64,000 bases of DNA from Synechococcus sp. RedBA-s (GCF_024345495.1 NZ_JAGQBF010000001.1:124001-188000); one strand, 5' to 3'. Positions 10,684-20,844 are shown, counted from the stretch's first letter. Made by a program: numbers and translations. Notes: generated by a model from the letters alone, not told the origin.

Positions 10684-11694
10684 TCATTTGCCGATACTGG
10701 CCACGGCTTCCTTGGCTTTGGTCACCACTTCGGGGGGCAGGCTCACGTAGCCCAGTTCGGGGGCCAGTGACTGGGCCTTGGGAGAGAGAGTGTGCTCGAA
10801 CACCTTCTGGAGCAGGGCGGTCTTGTCACCGTTGCCGGTTTTGTAGAGCAGGATCCAGGTGAAGGTCACGATCGGGTAGCCGACGGCCGGATTGGGATCG
10901 CTGCCCACCAGCTCAGGACCGATGTCGATCGAGCCCAGGGCGGTGCTGGCGGTTTCGTTGGTGGGCTTGAGCATGTCGCCCTTCTTGTTCGCCACGGCCG
11001 CCGCCTGGAGTTCTCCCTGCACGTAGGCGGTTTCCACATAGCCGATACCGCCGGGTGTCTGCTTCAAGGTGGCGGCGATGCCTTCATTGCCCTTGGCACC
11101 CACGCCGGTGGGCCAGGCCACCGACTTGGCCGCCCCGGGTCCGCTCTTCCACTCGTCGCTGAAGGCCGCCAGGCTGTTGGTGAAGTTGTAGGTGGTGCCG
11201 GAGCCATCGGAGCGGTGTACCACGTTGATCGGCTTGTCGGCGCAGCCCAGATCCTTGTAGTTCTTGATCTTGCCGAGGAACACCCCCACCACCTGCTTCT
11301 GGCTGAGCTTGAGATCACAGCCGGGCAGGTTGTAGGCCACGGCGATGGCGCCCGCCGTCATCGGCACCTGAACCACGCCTCGTTTGACCTTGGCGATGTC
11401 GTCCGCCTTCATCGGCGCGTCGGAGGCACCGAAATCGATGGTGCCCGCCACGAACTGACGCACGCCAGCCCCTGATCCCACCGACTGGTAATTGACGTTG
11501 ATGCCCTCGCTGGCCAGATCCTGGAACCAGCGCTGATAGATCGAGGCCGGGAAGGAGGCTCCTGCTCCATTGAGGCTGCCGGTGACGCCGCCGCCACCAC
11601 CACTGCCTCCCCCGCAGGCGGAGAGGGCCAGGGTGAGGCTGAGCCCCACGGCCGTACAGACCGGGGCGAGGGAACGGGGCTGGCTGTGTTTCAT
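10684..11694 (-). CDS. pstS: Phosphate ABC transporter substrate-binding protein
   Basis: 336 residues from the ATG at 11694. The N-terminus is a lipoprotein signal with lipobox LSACGGG, so it is anchored outside the cytoplasmic membrane. The PstS features are GAGASFPASIYQRWFQDL, a phosphate-binding SVGSGAGVRQF and DFGASDAPM, IKNYKDLGC, HRSDGSGTTYNFT and GGIGYVE. The protein captures periplasmic phosphate for PstCAB; no other pst gene lies in this window. The gene converges with dnaK. Confidence 0.95.
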   Translation of the reverse strand: MKHSQPRSLAPVCTAVGLSLTLALSACGGGSGGGGGVTGSLNGAGASFPASIYQRWFQDLASEGINVNYQSVGSGAGVRQFVAGTIDFGASDAPMKADDIAKVKRGVVQVPMTAGAIAVAYNLPGCDLKLSQKQVVGVFLGKIKNYKDLGCADKPINVVHRSDGSGTTYNFTNSLAAFSDEWKSGPGAAKSVAWPTGVGAKGNEGIAATLKQTPGGIGYVETAYVQGELQAAAVANKKGDMLKPTNETASTALGSIDIGPELVGSDPNPAVGYPIVTFTWILLYKTGNGDKTALLQKVFEHTLSPKAQSLAPELGYVSLPPEVVTKAKEAVASIGK

Positions 11695-11761
11695 GGTGGG
11701 GAGAGAACGCTTGGGGCCTGCAGTCACCCGGCGACGCTATCCAGCCATCTCCCCGCAGACG

Positions 11762-12832
11762 TTAACGACAGGTAAGGGAACCTTCGATCTGCCCCAGGGC
11801 CCACTGGGCTGAGGCCGGCGCCAGCAGCACACCATTGCGGTAGTGACCGCTGAGTAGCAGCAGCCCTGGTTCCAGTGGCTCCAGCAGGGGGGCCGGTCGG
11901 CCGATGGGCCTGGCCCTCAGGCCTTGCCAGTGGCGAGCCACGGCCGCCGACCTGATCCAACCGCAGCCCGGGGCTGCGCTGGCGAGCTGCCGCATCGGCT
12001 CCAGCAGCGTCGGCTCGGCTTGATCCCCCGGCTCCAGGGTCGCCCCCAGCCACAGTCCTCCGCCGGGACGGGGCACCAGGTTGAGGCCCTGCCACACCAC
12101 AGGACAGGGCCAGGGGATCGGATCGCTGGTCACCAGCTCCAGGCACTGGCCCAGGACCGGCTCCATCGGTCGCTGGTGCCCCAGGGGTGCCAGCAGCGCC
12201 TCGCTGGCCAACCCTGCTGCGACCACCAGCCACGCAGCCTCGCTGGCCGGGGCGGCCCCGTGGCCGTGCACCCTCCAGCCCGCCGGCTGCCGCTCCAGTT
12301 CCAGCACCCGATCGCTTATCAGTTCCAGACCCCGCCGCAGGCCATCACGGCGAAAAGCGTCCATGGCGGCCAGGGGATCCAGCTGTCCGTCCTGGGTCGA
12401 GTGGAGCCCGCCCAGGTTGCCGTCGCCGCCAGCGAGGCCCTGCTCCTCCAGCCGCTCAGGGCTCCACCAGTCCAGCGGCAGGCCGAGGGCCTGGCGTTCC
12501 TCCAGCAGCCGCTGCAGCCGTTCGGCGTCGGCGGCATCCCGCGCCAGCAGCAGCAGGCCGGCCTGGAAGGGGATGGGGCAGCCGCGCCCGGCCAGTTCCT
12601 GGCGCCACTGCTCCCAGAGGGCGAGGGAGGCCTGGCGCAGGTGCCAGGCACGGCCCCGGCTGCGCTGAAACACCTGGGCCATCAGCACCCCAAGGGCTGC
12701 GGCACTGCCACTGCGGCACTCACCAGGATCTGGCCCGTGGGCATCGGGGGCGATTAAGCACACCCGATGCCCACGGCACTGCAGCAACCAGGCGGTGGCC
12801 AGGGCGACGATGCCTCCACCAATCACCAGCAC
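11762..12832 (-). CDS. thiO: FAD-dependent glycine oxidase-like protein (ThiO-like)
   Basis: 356 residues as read from a GTG at 12832. It opens directly with the dinucleotide-binding fold (VIGGGIVALATAWLLQCRGH), then DAO-family features such as SGSAAALGVLMAQ, QDGQLDPLAAMDAFRRDGLRRG and a C-terminal GLLLLSGHYRNGVLLAPA. ThiO oxidises glycine to iminoglycine for thiazole (thiamine) synthesis; other amine oxidases of the same fold are possible, as no thiG is adjacent. The frame stays open a little upstream of the GTG but without an ATG, so the start is uncertain. Confidence 0.8.
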   Translation of the reverse strand: MLVIGGGIVALATAWLLQCRGHRVCLIAPDAHGPDPGECRSGSAAALGVLMAQVFQRSRGRAWHLRQASLALWEQWRQELAGRGCPIPFQAGLLLLARDAADAERLQRLLEERQALGLPLDWWSPERLEEQGLAGGDGNLGGLHSTQDGQLDPLAAMDAFRRDGLRRGLELISDRVLELERQPAGWRVHGHGAAPASEAAWLVVAAGLASEALLAPLGHQRPMEPVLGQCLELVTSDPIPWPCPVVWQGLNLVPRPGGGLWLGATLEPGDQAEPTLLEPMRQLASAAPGCGWIRSAAVARHWQGLRARPIGRPAPLLEPLEPGLLLLSGHYRNGVLLAPASAQWALGQIEGSLTCR

Positions 12833-12894
12833 CGAGCTGGTTCGTTCAGCGATGGACCTCTCCGCCGGGTATCCCAGATCCGGCCGGCTGGCGC

Positions 12895-13392
12895 TCAGCC
12901 TGCGGAGCCGCTGGGCAGGGCGGCCGCAGGGAGCACTTCGGCGTAGGAGCCGAAGCCGCTGGCCACCTTGATGTAGCCCTTGCGCAGCCGTTCTCCGTCC
13001 TGGAGACGGGCGGCCTCATCGAGCTCGGCGAGGGCGCTCTTGAGTTGGTTGGCTAGGGCCGTGGCCCCGGCGCGGTCGGCGGGCAGGAGGCGCTGGTTGA
13101 TGTACAGCATCTCGCGACCCACTTCCTGCATCGGGCCGTGGATCAAGTTGCGGGTGAACACCCAGTTCTTGCCGTTCACCAGGGAGGCCAGCTCGGGCAA
13201 GCGATCCTTGGCGGCGAGGAAGCCTTCGGCCTGCCGCTGGATGATCGCCATGTCGGCGGGGCTGATGCTCGGGGGTTTTTTGGCCTGGCCGCCACCGCAG
13301 GCCACCAACCCGAAACTGAGCACCACGGCGAGGGCCAGAAGGGCCAGCCGCCGCAGGGAATCGCGAAGGGTGGAAACCAGCTGAGCGGCCAT
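12895..13392 (-). CDS. psbQ: Photosystem II lipoprotein PsbQ (CyanoQ)
   Basis: 165 residues from the ATG at 13392. A lipoprotein signal peptide ends in the lipobox LVACGGG, which places the protein on the thylakoid lumen side. The mature part is a four-helix bundle as known for CyanoQ, with NGKNWVFTRNLIHGPMQEVGREMLYINQRLLP as its best conserved block. PsbQ stabilises the oxygen-evolving side of photosystem II. It is direct evidence that the organism is an oxygenic cyanobacterium. The gene is divergent from purU with a 114-nt gap. Confidence 0.92.
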   Translation of the reverse strand: MAAQLVSTLRDSLRRLALLALAVVLSFGLVACGGGQAKKPPSISPADMAIIQRQAEGFLAAKDRLPELASLVNGKNWVFTRNLIHGPMQEVGREMLYINQRLLPADRAGATALANQLKSALAELDEAARLQDGERLRKGYIKVASGFGSYAEVLPAAALPSGSAG

Positions 13393-13506
13393 GGCGAACA
13401 ACGAAGTAAGAAGCGACTGTACGCCGCACCTTCATTGCCGTCTGCCCTGCAGGCGACTGGCTGGGGAGCGCCGGGCACAATGCCCTTCGGACAGGCCCCG
13501 GTGCCG

Positions 13507-14361
13507 ATGAGCGTGCCCACAGCGATTCTGCAGGTGATCTGCCCCGACCGCCCCGGCCTGGTCAGTGAGCTCTCCGGCTGGGTGGCGGGCAACGGCGGCA
13601 ACATCCGCCACGCCGATCACCACACCGACGCCGGTGCCGGGCTGTTCCTCAGTCGGATCGAGTGGCAGCTGGAGGGTTTCGGACTGCCACGGGAGGCGGT
13701 GGCGCCGGCGGTGAAGGCCCTGGCACAGCGGCTCGGCGGCGAGGGCCAGCTGCACTTCTCCGACGCCGCCACCCAGGTGGCGATCTTCGTGAGTAAGCAG
13801 GATCACTGCCTGGTGGATCTGCTCTGGCGCACCCGGGCCGGGGAGTTGCCGATGCAGGTGCCGCTGGTGATCTCCAATCACCCAGATCTGCAGGCGCTGG
13901 CGGAGAATTTCGGGGCACGTTTCGTTCATCTGCCGGTGCTGCCCGCCGCCAAGGAAGAGGCTGAGCGGGCGCAGTTGCAGCTGCTCGACGACCACGGCAT
14001 CGAGCTGGTGGTGCTCGCCAAGTACATGCAGGTGCTCAGCCCCGAGTTCCTCTCCCGCTTTGACGCAGTGATCAACATCCACCACTCCTTCCTTCCCGCC
14101 TTCCAGGGCGCTCAGCCCTATCACCGGGCCTGGGAGCGGGGCGTGAAGCTGATCGGGGCCACGGCCCACTACGTGACCGAGGATCTCGACGGCGGACCGA
14201 TCATCGAGCAGGCCACCGTGCCCGTGAGCCACCGGGATGATGTGGAGGACCTGATCCGCAAGGGCCGGGACATGGAGCGGCTGGCCCTGGCCCGGGCCCT
14301 GCGCCTGCACTTGCGCCGCCAGGTGATGGTCTACCGGGGTCGCACCGCCGTGTTCTCGTGA
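13507..14361 (+). CDS. purU: Formyltetrahydrofolate deformylase
   Basis: 284 residues, the usual PurU length, from the ATG at 13507 (an ATG at 13480 is in frame too). It hydrolyses 10-formyl-THF to THF and formate, which PurT (also in this window) can use. The N-terminal ACT domain reads ILQVICPDRPGLVSELSGWV; the catalytic formyltransferase domain has VISNHPDL, LAKYMQVLSPEFL, and the active-site block NIHHSFLPAFQGAQPYHRA near residue 191, then GATAHYVTEDLDGGPIIEQ. The stop overlaps the next gene's GTG by 4 nt. Confidence 0.95.
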   Translation: MSVPTAILQVICPDRPGLVSELSGWVAGNGGNIRHADHHTDAGAGLFLSRIEWQLEGFGLPREAVAPAVKALAQRLGGEGQLHFSDAATQVAIFVSKQDHCLVDLLWRTRAGELPMQVPLVISNHPDLQALAENFGARFVHLPVLPAAKEEAERAQLQLLDDHGIELVVLAKYMQVLSPEFLSRFDAVINIHHSFLPAFQGAQPYHRAWERGVKLIGATAHYVTEDLDGGPIIEQATVPVSHRDDVEDLIRKGRDMERLALARALRLHLRRQVMVYRGRTAVFS

Positions 14362-15635
14362 ATCAGCCATGGTTGGGGCGCCTTGATGCGGCCAGGCCCG
14401 AAGGGGCTTCGCCCCTGGGATGGCGCTGCTTCCAGCTGGGGTTGCTGCTGCTGGCCAGTTCGGCCCTGCTGGCTGGCGCGCTGCTGCTGGTGGCCCTGAT
14501 CCTCGGCTGCCACCAGCGCCTGCCCTGGTGGCGGGATCGCGTCAACCAGGTGCTACTGCTGGTGTCAGCGCTGATGGTGCTGGGCTGTTTCACCGCCTCC
14601 AGTGGCTGGCTGGCCTGGGTGGGCCTCGGCAACTGGCTGCCCTTCTTCTGGGCGTTCTGGGGGTATCAGCCCTATCTGGCCTCGGCCCCGGCCCGCCGCC
14701 GGGTGGCCCTCTGGCTGGTGGCCGGCACCGTGCCGGTGATCGTCACTGGCCTGGGACAACTGTTCTGGGGCTGGAGCGGCCCGTTTCAGATTCTGGGGGG
14801 AGCGATCATCTGGCACCTCAAGGCCGGTGGCAACCCACCCGGGCGCCTGGCCGGCCTGTTCGACTACGCCAACATCGCCGGAGCCTGGCTGGCCCTGGCC
14901 TGGCCCTTCGCCCTGGCGGCCCTGCTGCAGCGCCCTCAGCCGTGGCTCAAGCGCCTGCCGGCGCTGCTGATTACAGTGGGCCTAGTGGCTGCCGTGGCCC
15001 TCACCGACTCCCGCAACGCCTGGGGGGCCCTGGTGCTGGCGCTGCCGCTCGTGGTGGGGCCAGCCCGCTGGATCTGGTTGCTGCCCTTGTTGCTGCTGCT
15101 GTTGATCCCCGTGGGGCTGGCCAGTCTCCCGGGGGTGCCGCTGCTGCTGCAGGCCCCGGCCCGAGCCCTGGTGCCCGAGGCAGTCTGGGCCCGTCTCAAC
15201 GACTTCAAGTTCGCCGGCGAGCGCGACCTGGCCAGCACCCGTCTCAGCCAGTGGGGTGTGGCCGTGGGGCTGATCGCCGAACGGCCCTGGTTCGGCTGGG
15301 GTGCCGCGGCTTTCAGCGTGATTTATCCCCTGCGGACGGGCCTGTGGCATGGCCATCCCCACAACGTGGTCATCGACCTGGCCCTGAGCCATGGCCTGGC
15401 CGCGGCGGTGATGGTGGTGGCTCTGGTGTTCTGGCTGCTCATCTGGGCAGCGCGCCTGGGAATCGCCGCAGCTCCGGTTTTCGATCGCGCCTGGTGGGCG
15501 TCGGCCCTGGTGCTGGTGACGCTGCACGCCACTGACATCCCGATGTACGACAGCCGCATCAACATCGCCGGCTGGGTGCTGCTCTGCGGCCTGCGCGCCT
15601 ACTCCCTCAACCCGCAGCCGCGCCAGCAGGGCTGA
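14358..15635 (+). CDS. O-antigen ligase/polymerase-like (Wzy_C) membrane protein
   Basis: 425 residues, starting with GTG within a GTGA overlap with the purU stop. About ten to eleven hydrophobic spans. The large loop contains GGNPPGRLAGLFDYANIAGAWLAL and the later WFGWGAAAFSVIYPL ... HPHNVVIDLALSHGL, a pattern typical of the O-antigen ligase (Wzy_C) domain: the Arg and the HPHN histidines are the expected catalytic or substrate residues. The substrate polymer is unknown, and no other glycan genes are adjacent. The related IctB protein of cyanobacteria is a possible alternative label. The 3' end overlaps the convergent radical SAM gene by 29 nt. Confidence 0.8.
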   Translation: MNQPWLGRLDAARPEGASPLGWRCFQLGLLLLASSALLAGALLLVALILGCHQRLPWWRDRVNQVLLLVSALMVLGCFTASSGWLAWVGLGNWLPFFWAFWGYQPYLASAPARRRVALWLVAGTVPVIVTGLGQLFWGWSGPFQILGGAIIWHLKAGGNPPGRLAGLFDYANIAGAWLALAWPFALAALLQRPQPWLKRLPALLITVGLVAAVALTDSRNAWGALVLALPLVVGPARWIWLLPLLLLLLIPVGLASLPGVPLLLQAPARALVPEAVWARLNDFKFAGERDLASTRLSQWGVAVGLIAERPWFGWGAAAFSVIYPLRTGLWHGHPHNVVIDLALSHGLAAAVMVVALVFWLLIWAARLGIAAAPVFDRAWWASALVLVTLHATDIPMYDSRINIAGWVLLCGLRAYSLNPQPRQQG

Positions 15636-17286
15636 GCTCGCCGACCGCCAGGGCCTCCTGGCGGTGCCTGGCCAGGGTGGCCTTGGGCAGTGGCCCCTCC
15701 AGGTGCTCCCAGGGCAACACCCGATCCGCCTCCCAGACGCCATGGATCGTCTCCTGCCAGGACGGCAGTAGCGGCAGGTTTCCCTCCCTCTGCTCGCAGA
15801 CGCCGCGGTAGGCGGCCTTCCAGCCGCCCTGACTGCTGTGGCGGCCGCGCACGGCGGCGATCACGGCGGCCAGGCGCCGGTCGCTGCGGGAGATCAGGGC
15901 CTGGATCACACTCCAGCCGTAGCTCTCAGGCCGCAGCTCGATGCCTTTGGGTTTGAGCCGTTTGGCCAGGTGTTTCAGCCGCTTTTCCGCCTCGGGCCGC
16001 AGCGGTTCCCACTGGAAGGGCGTGTGGGCCTTGGGCACGAAACTGCTCACCCCCAGGCTCAGGCGCAGGCCGGGGGTGGCTTTTTTCAGGGCCAGCAGCA
16101 GATCGGCGGTGGCTTCGATGTCGTCATCGTCTTCGGTGGGCAGGCCGGCCATGCCGTAGAGCTTCAGGCCGCTGAGCCCTCCTTCTTTGGCGTAGCGGGC
16201 CGCCGCGAAGATCTCCTCGCCGCTGAGCTTCTTGTTCACCACCTGGCGCAGGCGATCACTGCCGCTTTCGATCGCGATCGTGAGTGATTTGCTGCCCCGC
16301 CGGGCCAGGATCCGCCCCAGCTGTGGGGTCACCGTGGCGGCCCGCACCGAACTGACGCTCACCCGGGTGTCATCGAAGCGGTCCTGGTCGAGCCAGCTCA
16401 GCAGGTCGGCGAACTGGGGGTGTTGGGTGACCGAGGCCCCCAGCAGCCCCAGCCGGCGGGTGGCCCCCAGGCCCGCTTCCACCGCGGGGATCAGGCCGTC
16501 GTCCAGCGACGGGGTTCGGAAAGGCAGGGTGAGGTAGCTGGCCAGGCAGAAGCGGCAGAGTTCGGGGCAGCTGCGCACCACCTCCACCATGTGAATCGAG
16601 GGCCAGGCCGCCTCGGGGGTGATGACAGTGGAGTGGCTGAGGGTGTTGCCCCGCCAGGTCTGCTTGGCCACGGTCGCCGGGATGCCGGCCTCTGTTGGCT
16701 CGACTCCCAGCAGGCGACCATCGGAGTCGTAGCGGGGGGAGTAGAGCGCCGGCACGTACACACCCGGGACCATGGCCAGGGCGCGTAGCCGCTCGGCTCT
16801 GGGGGCCTGCCGGCGGGCGATCACCGCCTCCACGAAGTCGGGCAGCAACTGTTCGCCGTCGCCCAGCAGGACGGCATCGAAGAAGGGGGCCAGGGGCTCG
16901 GGGTTGGCGGTGAGCACCGGCCCGCCCCCGAAAACGATCGGATCGTCTTCACCCCGTTCCTGGCTCCAGAGCGGAATGCCCTGCTGCTCCAGCAGATCCA
17001 GCAGCACCGGCCCATCCAGTTCCCAGCTGAGGGAGAGCCCGAACAGATCGCAGTGGCGGTGGGGGGGATCGCCCCGGTCGGTGAACAGTCGCCGCACATC
17101 CAGGTCGGACCGCCGTGCCAGGGTCGCCCAGACCACCTGAAAACCGAGGCTGGTGATGCCCACGGAGTAGGTGCTGGGGAAGGCCAGCACGGTGCGCAGG
17201 GCGTCTGAAGCCGGCCTGGCCGGTTCGAACAGCAGGGTTTCCTGGTCCAGGGAAAGGCCATTGGCGCAGTGACCCCAGGCTGTCAC
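15607..17286 (-). CDS. B12-binding-domain radical SAM protein
   Basis: About 559 residues from a GTG at 17286; the frame stays open to 17484 but the extra residues look non-coding. The N-terminal half is a cobalamin-binding-like Rossmann domain (FPSTYSVGITSLGFQVVWATL, DDPIVFGGGPVLTANPEPL, DAVLLGDGE). The radical SAM core has the [4Fe-4S] motif CPELCRFC near residue 246, then IAIESGSDRLRQVVNKKLS and GLKLYGMAGLPTE. The C-terminus has SLGVSSFVPKAHTPFQWEP, seen in the MiaB/TIGR03960-like group. Function in cyanobacteria is not established. Confidence 0.85.
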   Translation of the reverse strand: MTAWGHCANGLSLDQETLLFEPARPASDALRTVLAFPSTYSVGITSLGFQVVWATLARRSDLDVRRLFTDRGDPPHRHCDLFGLSLSWELDGPVLLDLLEQQGIPLWSQERGEDDPIVFGGGPVLTANPEPLAPFFDAVLLGDGEQLLPDFVEAVIARRQAPRAERLRALAMVPGVYVPALYSPRYDSDGRLLGVEPTEAGIPATVAKQTWRGNTLSHSTVITPEAAWPSIHMVEVVRSCPELCRFCLASYLTLPFRTPSLDDGLIPAVEAGLGATRRLGLLGASVTQHPQFADLLSWLDQDRFDDTRVSVSSVRAATVTPQLGRILARRGSKSLTIAIESGSDRLRQVVNKKLSGEEIFAAARYAKEGGLSGLKLYGMAGLPTEDDDDIEATADLLLALKKATPGLRLSLGVSSFVPKAHTPFQWEPLRPEAEKRLKHLAKRLKPKGIELRPESYGWSVIQALISRSDRRLAAVIAAVRGRHSSQGGWKAAYRGVCEQREGNLPLLPSWQETIHGVWEADRVLPWEHLEGPLPKATLARHRQEALAVGELSPAGAAAG

Positions 17287-17351
17287 CCCCAGGGACTGGC
17301 CGTTGCTCCTGCCGGCGCCCCGCTGATGGTGGAGCCCTGGAGATCGCTCGG

Positions 17352-17801
17352 CTAGTTGGGCTTGAGACCCTTCAGCAGGCCCATCAGCCCGGTGATGGCC
17401 CCACTGCCGCTCTCGGCGGTGGGGGGTGTGGCGCCTCCGAAGGTGCTGATCACCTGCTGGGCGGCGGCCTCGATCGCGGGCCACTTGTCGCCGGCCAGGG
17501 GCTGGATCAGCGGCCCCACCTTCTTGAAGATCCCCTCGAATCCGCCCATGGTGGCCACGGCTGCCTGGAGGTCGCCGGCCTTGATCTGGCTCTCGCCCTT
17601 GTTGAGGATGTCCATCAGCGGAGCCAGTGCCGGGGTCACGGCCGTTCTGGCAGCATCACCGGCCGCCTGCTTGGTCGCCTCTCCCATGCCCTCCCCAGCC
17701 TGCTTCATGCCCTCCTTGGCGCCCTGGCAGCTGGTGAGCAGGAGCGAGGCCAGGATCACCGCGCTCCAAGCGGAGCGGGTCCAGAGGCGTGTGGCGTTCA
17801 T
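17352..17801 (-). CDS. Small hypothetical lipoprotein
   Basis: 149 residues from the ATG at 17801. The N-terminus is a lipoprotein signal (WSAVILASLLLTSCQGA, lipobox LTSC). The mature protein has short amphipathic helices rich in Gly/Ala (GMKQAGEGMGEATKQAAGDAA), then GEGESQ-like linker residues and VATMGGFEGIFKKVGPLIQPL, and ends GLMGLLKGLKPN. No known domain. It sits upstream of the radical SAM gene on the same strand, with a 65-nt gap. Confidence 0.75.
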   Translation of the reverse strand: MNATRLWTRSAWSAVILASLLLTSCQGAKEGMKQAGEGMGEATKQAAGDAARTAVTPALAPLMDILNKGESQIKAGDLQAAVATMGGFEGIFKKVGPLIQPLAGDKWPAIEAAAQQVISTFGGATPPTAESGSGAITGLMGLLKGLKPN

Positions 17802-17893
17802 GGCAGAGGGGCAAACGATCCTCAAGGTATGCAGCGAAAGCAGCAGCATCTGAAGACGCGACATTTTGTAATCTGAACTACAAGAATGCCGGT

Positions 17894-18080
17894 TCAGGCC
17901 TTGCGCGCCTCCGCACCCTGCCGAGGTGAAACTCGCGTTCCTGCGCCGGAGCCCAGCAGGAACGCGAGGATCATCAGGGTGTTGTTCTGCCCCTCCTGAA
18001 GGGTGGAGGCCGAGGCGTCGGCATAGCGGTCGGCACCGGGGCCAATCCAGCCAACAGCGCGGGCATCGCTGCGCGGCTCA
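17894..18080 (-). other. Start-less open frame downstream of acnB, possible gene remnant
   Basis: The 200 nt between the lipoprotein gene and acnB contain one minus-strand open frame ending TGA at 17894 that reads ARAVGWIGPGADRYADAS followed by LQEGQNNTLMILAFLLG and a basic tail. It looks protein-like, with one hydrophobic helix, but has no ATG, GTG or TTG start; upstream it runs out of frame into acnB. It could be a decayed small membrane-protein gene. Nothing else is seen here. Confidence 0.3.
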
Positions 18081-18083
18081 GGT

Positions 18084-20714
18084 TCAGACCTCCGCCAGCA
18101 CCCTGGCCTCCTCTTCGCTGCTCACCACGCGCCCCTGGTCTTCGAAGCCCTCGATCTGATCGAAGTTGAGGTAGCGGTAGAGCTGATCGCAGAGGGGATC
18201 GATCTTGGCCGCGGCGATCTCCAGATACTCGGCCGGGGTGGGGATGTGGCCCAGCAGGGCGCAGACCGCCGCCAGCTCGGCGCTGCCCAGGTACACCTGG
18301 GCACCATTGCCCAGGCGGTTGTTGAAGTTGCGGGTGCTGGTGGAGAACACCGTGGTGTTGTCGTCGACCCGGGCCTGGTTGCCCATGCAGAGTGAGCAGC
18401 CGGGCAGCTCCATGCGGGCGCCGGCGGCCTCGAACTTGCTGGTGTACCCCTCGGCGCGCAGCACCTCGTCGTCCATGCGGGTGGGGGGACACACCCAGAG
18501 CTTGGCGGCGCTGGTGCCCGCCCCATCAAGGACGGTGGCGGCGGCACGGTAGTGGCCGATGTTGGTCATGCAGGAGCCGATGAACACCTCATCGATCCGC
18601 TCGCCGGCCACCTCGCTGAGCAGCTTGACGTTGTCGGGATCGTTGGGGCAGGCCAGCACGGGTTCGCTGAGCTCATCGAGGTTGATCTCGATGATTTCGG
18701 CGTACTCGGCGTCGGCATCGGCGGCCAGCAGCTGGGGATCGGCCAGCCAGGCCTCCATGGCCTGAATACGTCGGGCCATGGTGCGCTCATCGTGATAGCC
18801 GCGGGCGATCATGTTCTTGAGCAGCGCCACATTGCTGCGCAGGTATTCGGCCACGGTGGCTTCCGAGAGCTTGATCGTGCAGCCGGCGCAAGAGCGCTCG
18901 GCGGTAGCGTCCGTTAACTCAAAAGCCTGCTCCAGCTTGAGATCGGCCAGCCCCTCGATCTCCATGATCCGGCCGGAGAACACGTTGACCTTGCCCGCCT
19001 TCGCCACGGTCAGCAGGCCCTTCTGAATCGCCACCCAGGGAATGGCGTTGACCACGTCACGCAGGGTGACGCCAGGCTGAAGCGAGCCGGTGAAGCGCAC
19101 CAGCACCGATTCGGGCATGTCGAGGGGCATGGCGCCGATGGCGGCGGCGAAGGCCACCAGGCCCGAGCCGGCCGGGAAGGAGATGCCGAGGGGAAAGCGG
19201 GTGTGGCTGTCGCCGCCGGTGCCCACGGTGTCGGGCAGGAGCATGCGGTTCAGCCAGCTGTGGATGATGCCGTCGCCGGGACGAAGGGCCACCCCGCCTC
19301 TGGAGCTGATGAAATCGGGCAGCTCGGCGTGGGTTTTCAGATCCACCGGCTTGGGGTAGGCGGCGGTGTGGCAGAAGCTCTGCAGCACCAGATCAGCGGA
19401 GAAGCCGAGGCAGGCCAGCTCCTTCATCTCATCGCGGGTCATCGGCCCGGTGGTGTCCTGGGAGCCCACGGTGGTCATCAGCGGCTCGCAGCTGGTGCCG
19501 GGGCGCACGCCCGCCAGGCCGCAGGCCTGGCCCACCATCTTCTGGGCCAGGGTGAAGCCCTTGCCGGTGTCGGCCGGGGCGGCGGGGCGGATGAACAACT
19601 CCGAGGGCGGCAGGCCCAGCTGGGTGCGCACCTTGTCGGTGAGGGAGCGGCCGATCAGCAGGGGGATGCGGCCGCCGGCGCGCACCTCATCAGCGATCGT
19701 GCTGGGCTTGAGCTCGAAGCTGGCCACCACCGCGCCGGCGTTCGATTCACCTGCGGCCCGCTCGATCGTGCCGGCCAGGGGCCGGATCGTGATCACATCG
19801 CCCGAGTTCAGAGCCGAGACATCGCACTCGATCGGCAGGGCGCCGGAATCTTCGGCGGTGTTGAAGAAGATCGGGGCGATCTTGCCCCCCAGGATCACCC
19901 CGCCGCCGCGTTTGTTCGGTACATGGGGGATGTCGGTACCGGTGTGCCAGAGCACCGAGTTGATCGCTGATTTGCGCGAGCTGCCGGTGCCCACCACGTC
20001 GCCCACGTAGGCCACCGGATGGCCCTTGGCCTTGAGCTGCTCGATCAGCTCCAGGCCGCCCGGCATCCGGGTCTCCAGCATCGCCATGGCGTGCAGGGGA
20101 ATGTCGGGGCGGGTGGTGGCGTGGGTGGCGGGGGAGAGGTCGTCGGTGTTGGTTTCGCCCTCCACCTTGAACACCGTGACGGTGATTTCAGCCGGCAGCG
20201 CCCGTTTGGCGGTGAACCAGTCGGCCGCGGCCCAGGAGTCGACCACCTGCTGGGCCCAGGGGTTGCTGGCCGCCAGCTCCAGCACGTCGTGGAAGGAGTC
20301 GTAGACCAGAAGGGTGCGGCTGAGGCCGCTGGCCGCCTCGGCGGCGATGGTGGCATCGGCGTGGCCGAGCAGGCTGATCAGAGCGCCGACGTTGTAGCCA
20401 CCGATCATGGTGGCCAGCAGCCGGGTGGCCTCGATCGGGCTCAGCAGCGGGCTCGCGCGCAGCCCCTGGGCGATGGCGCTCAACCAGCTGGCCTTGACGT
20501 AAGCGGCCTCATCCACCCCGGGCGGGATGCGTTCACTGAGCAGATCGAGCAGGAAGGCCTCCTCGCCGGCGGGAGGCTGCTCCAGCAGCTGGGTGAGGGC
20601 CTGAACGTCGGCGGCGGTCAGCGGCAGGGGCGGCACCCCCAGGGCCGCGCGCTCCGCCTCCGCCTGGCGGTAGCTGACCAGCAGGTCGGTGACACTCTCT
20701 GAAGAAGAGGGCAT
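18084..20714 (-). CDS. acnB: Bifunctional aconitate hydratase 2 / 2-methylisocitrate dehydratase
   Basis: 876 residues from the ATG at 20714. It interconverts citrate and isocitrate. The N-terminal HEAT-like domain (residues 1-160) and the swivel domain ([12 protein letters not shown] region) precede the catalytic part, an order specific to AcnB. [4Fe-4S] ligand cysteines are visible in [14 protein letters not shown] (near 712) and [13 protein letters not shown] (near 771), close to E. coli positions 710, 769 and 772; [17 protein letters not shown] is also present. Divergent from the DAHP synthase gene across 130 nt. Confidence 0.97.
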   Translation of the reverse strand: MPSSSESVTDLLVSYRQAEAERAALGVPPLPLTAADVQALTQLLEQPPAGEEAFLLDLLSERIPPGVDEAAYVKASWLSAIAQGLRASPLLSPIEATRLLATMIGGYNVGALISLLGHADATIAAEAASGLSRTLLVYDSFHDVLELAASNPWAQQVVDSWAAADWFTAKRALPAEITVTVFKVEGETNTDDLSPATHATTRPDIPLHAMAMLETRMPGGLELIEQLKAKGHPVAYVGDVVGTGSSRKSAINSVLWHTGTDIPHVPNKRGGGVILGGKIAPIFFNTAEDSGALPIECDVSALNSGDVITIRPLAGTIERAAGESNAGAVVASFELKPSTIADEVRAGGRIPLLIGRSLTDKVRTQLGLPPSELFIRPAAPADTGKGFTLAQKMVGQACGLAGVRPGTSCEPLMTTVGSQDTTGPMTRDEMKELACLGFSADLVLQSFCHTAAYPKPVDLKTHAELPDFISSRGGVALRPGDGIIHSWLNRMLLPDTVGTGGDSHTRFPLGISFPAGSGLVAFAAAIGAMPLDMPESVLVRFTGSLQPGVTLRDVVNAIPWVAIQKGLLTVAKAGKVNVFSGRIMEIEGLADLKLEQAFELTDATAERSCAGCTIKLSEATVAEYLRSNVALLKNMIARGYHDERTMARRIQAMEAWLADPQLLAADADAEYAEIIEINLDELSEPVLACPNDPDNVKLLSEVAGERIDEVFIGSCMTNIGHYRAAATVLDGAGTSAAKLWVCPPTRMDDEVLRAEGYTSKFEAAGARMELPGCSLCMGNQARVDDNTTVFSTSTRNFNNRLGNGAQVYLGSAELAAVCALLGHIPTPAEYLEIAAAKIDPLCDQLYRYLNFDQIEGFEDQGRVVSSEEEARVLAEV

Positions 20715-20844
20715 GGCGAAACGACGGAGTTGATCCCATTGTTTCTGGCCGAGGGCCCCTCCTCGGTCACGGTGGATGCCAAAGATGCCGTGATGGGAGT
20801 CTCTAGGGTGTGGGATTGGCCCACGGTTCACACCCGCTCCCGGC

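Noticed and set aside
11752-11775. Possible Pho box upstream of pstS (CTTACCTG and GTTAACGT on the minus strand)
   Set aside because: The two TTA half-sites are 10 nt apart rather than the expected 11, and the second repeat matches poorly; it also overlaps the end of the thiO-like gene.
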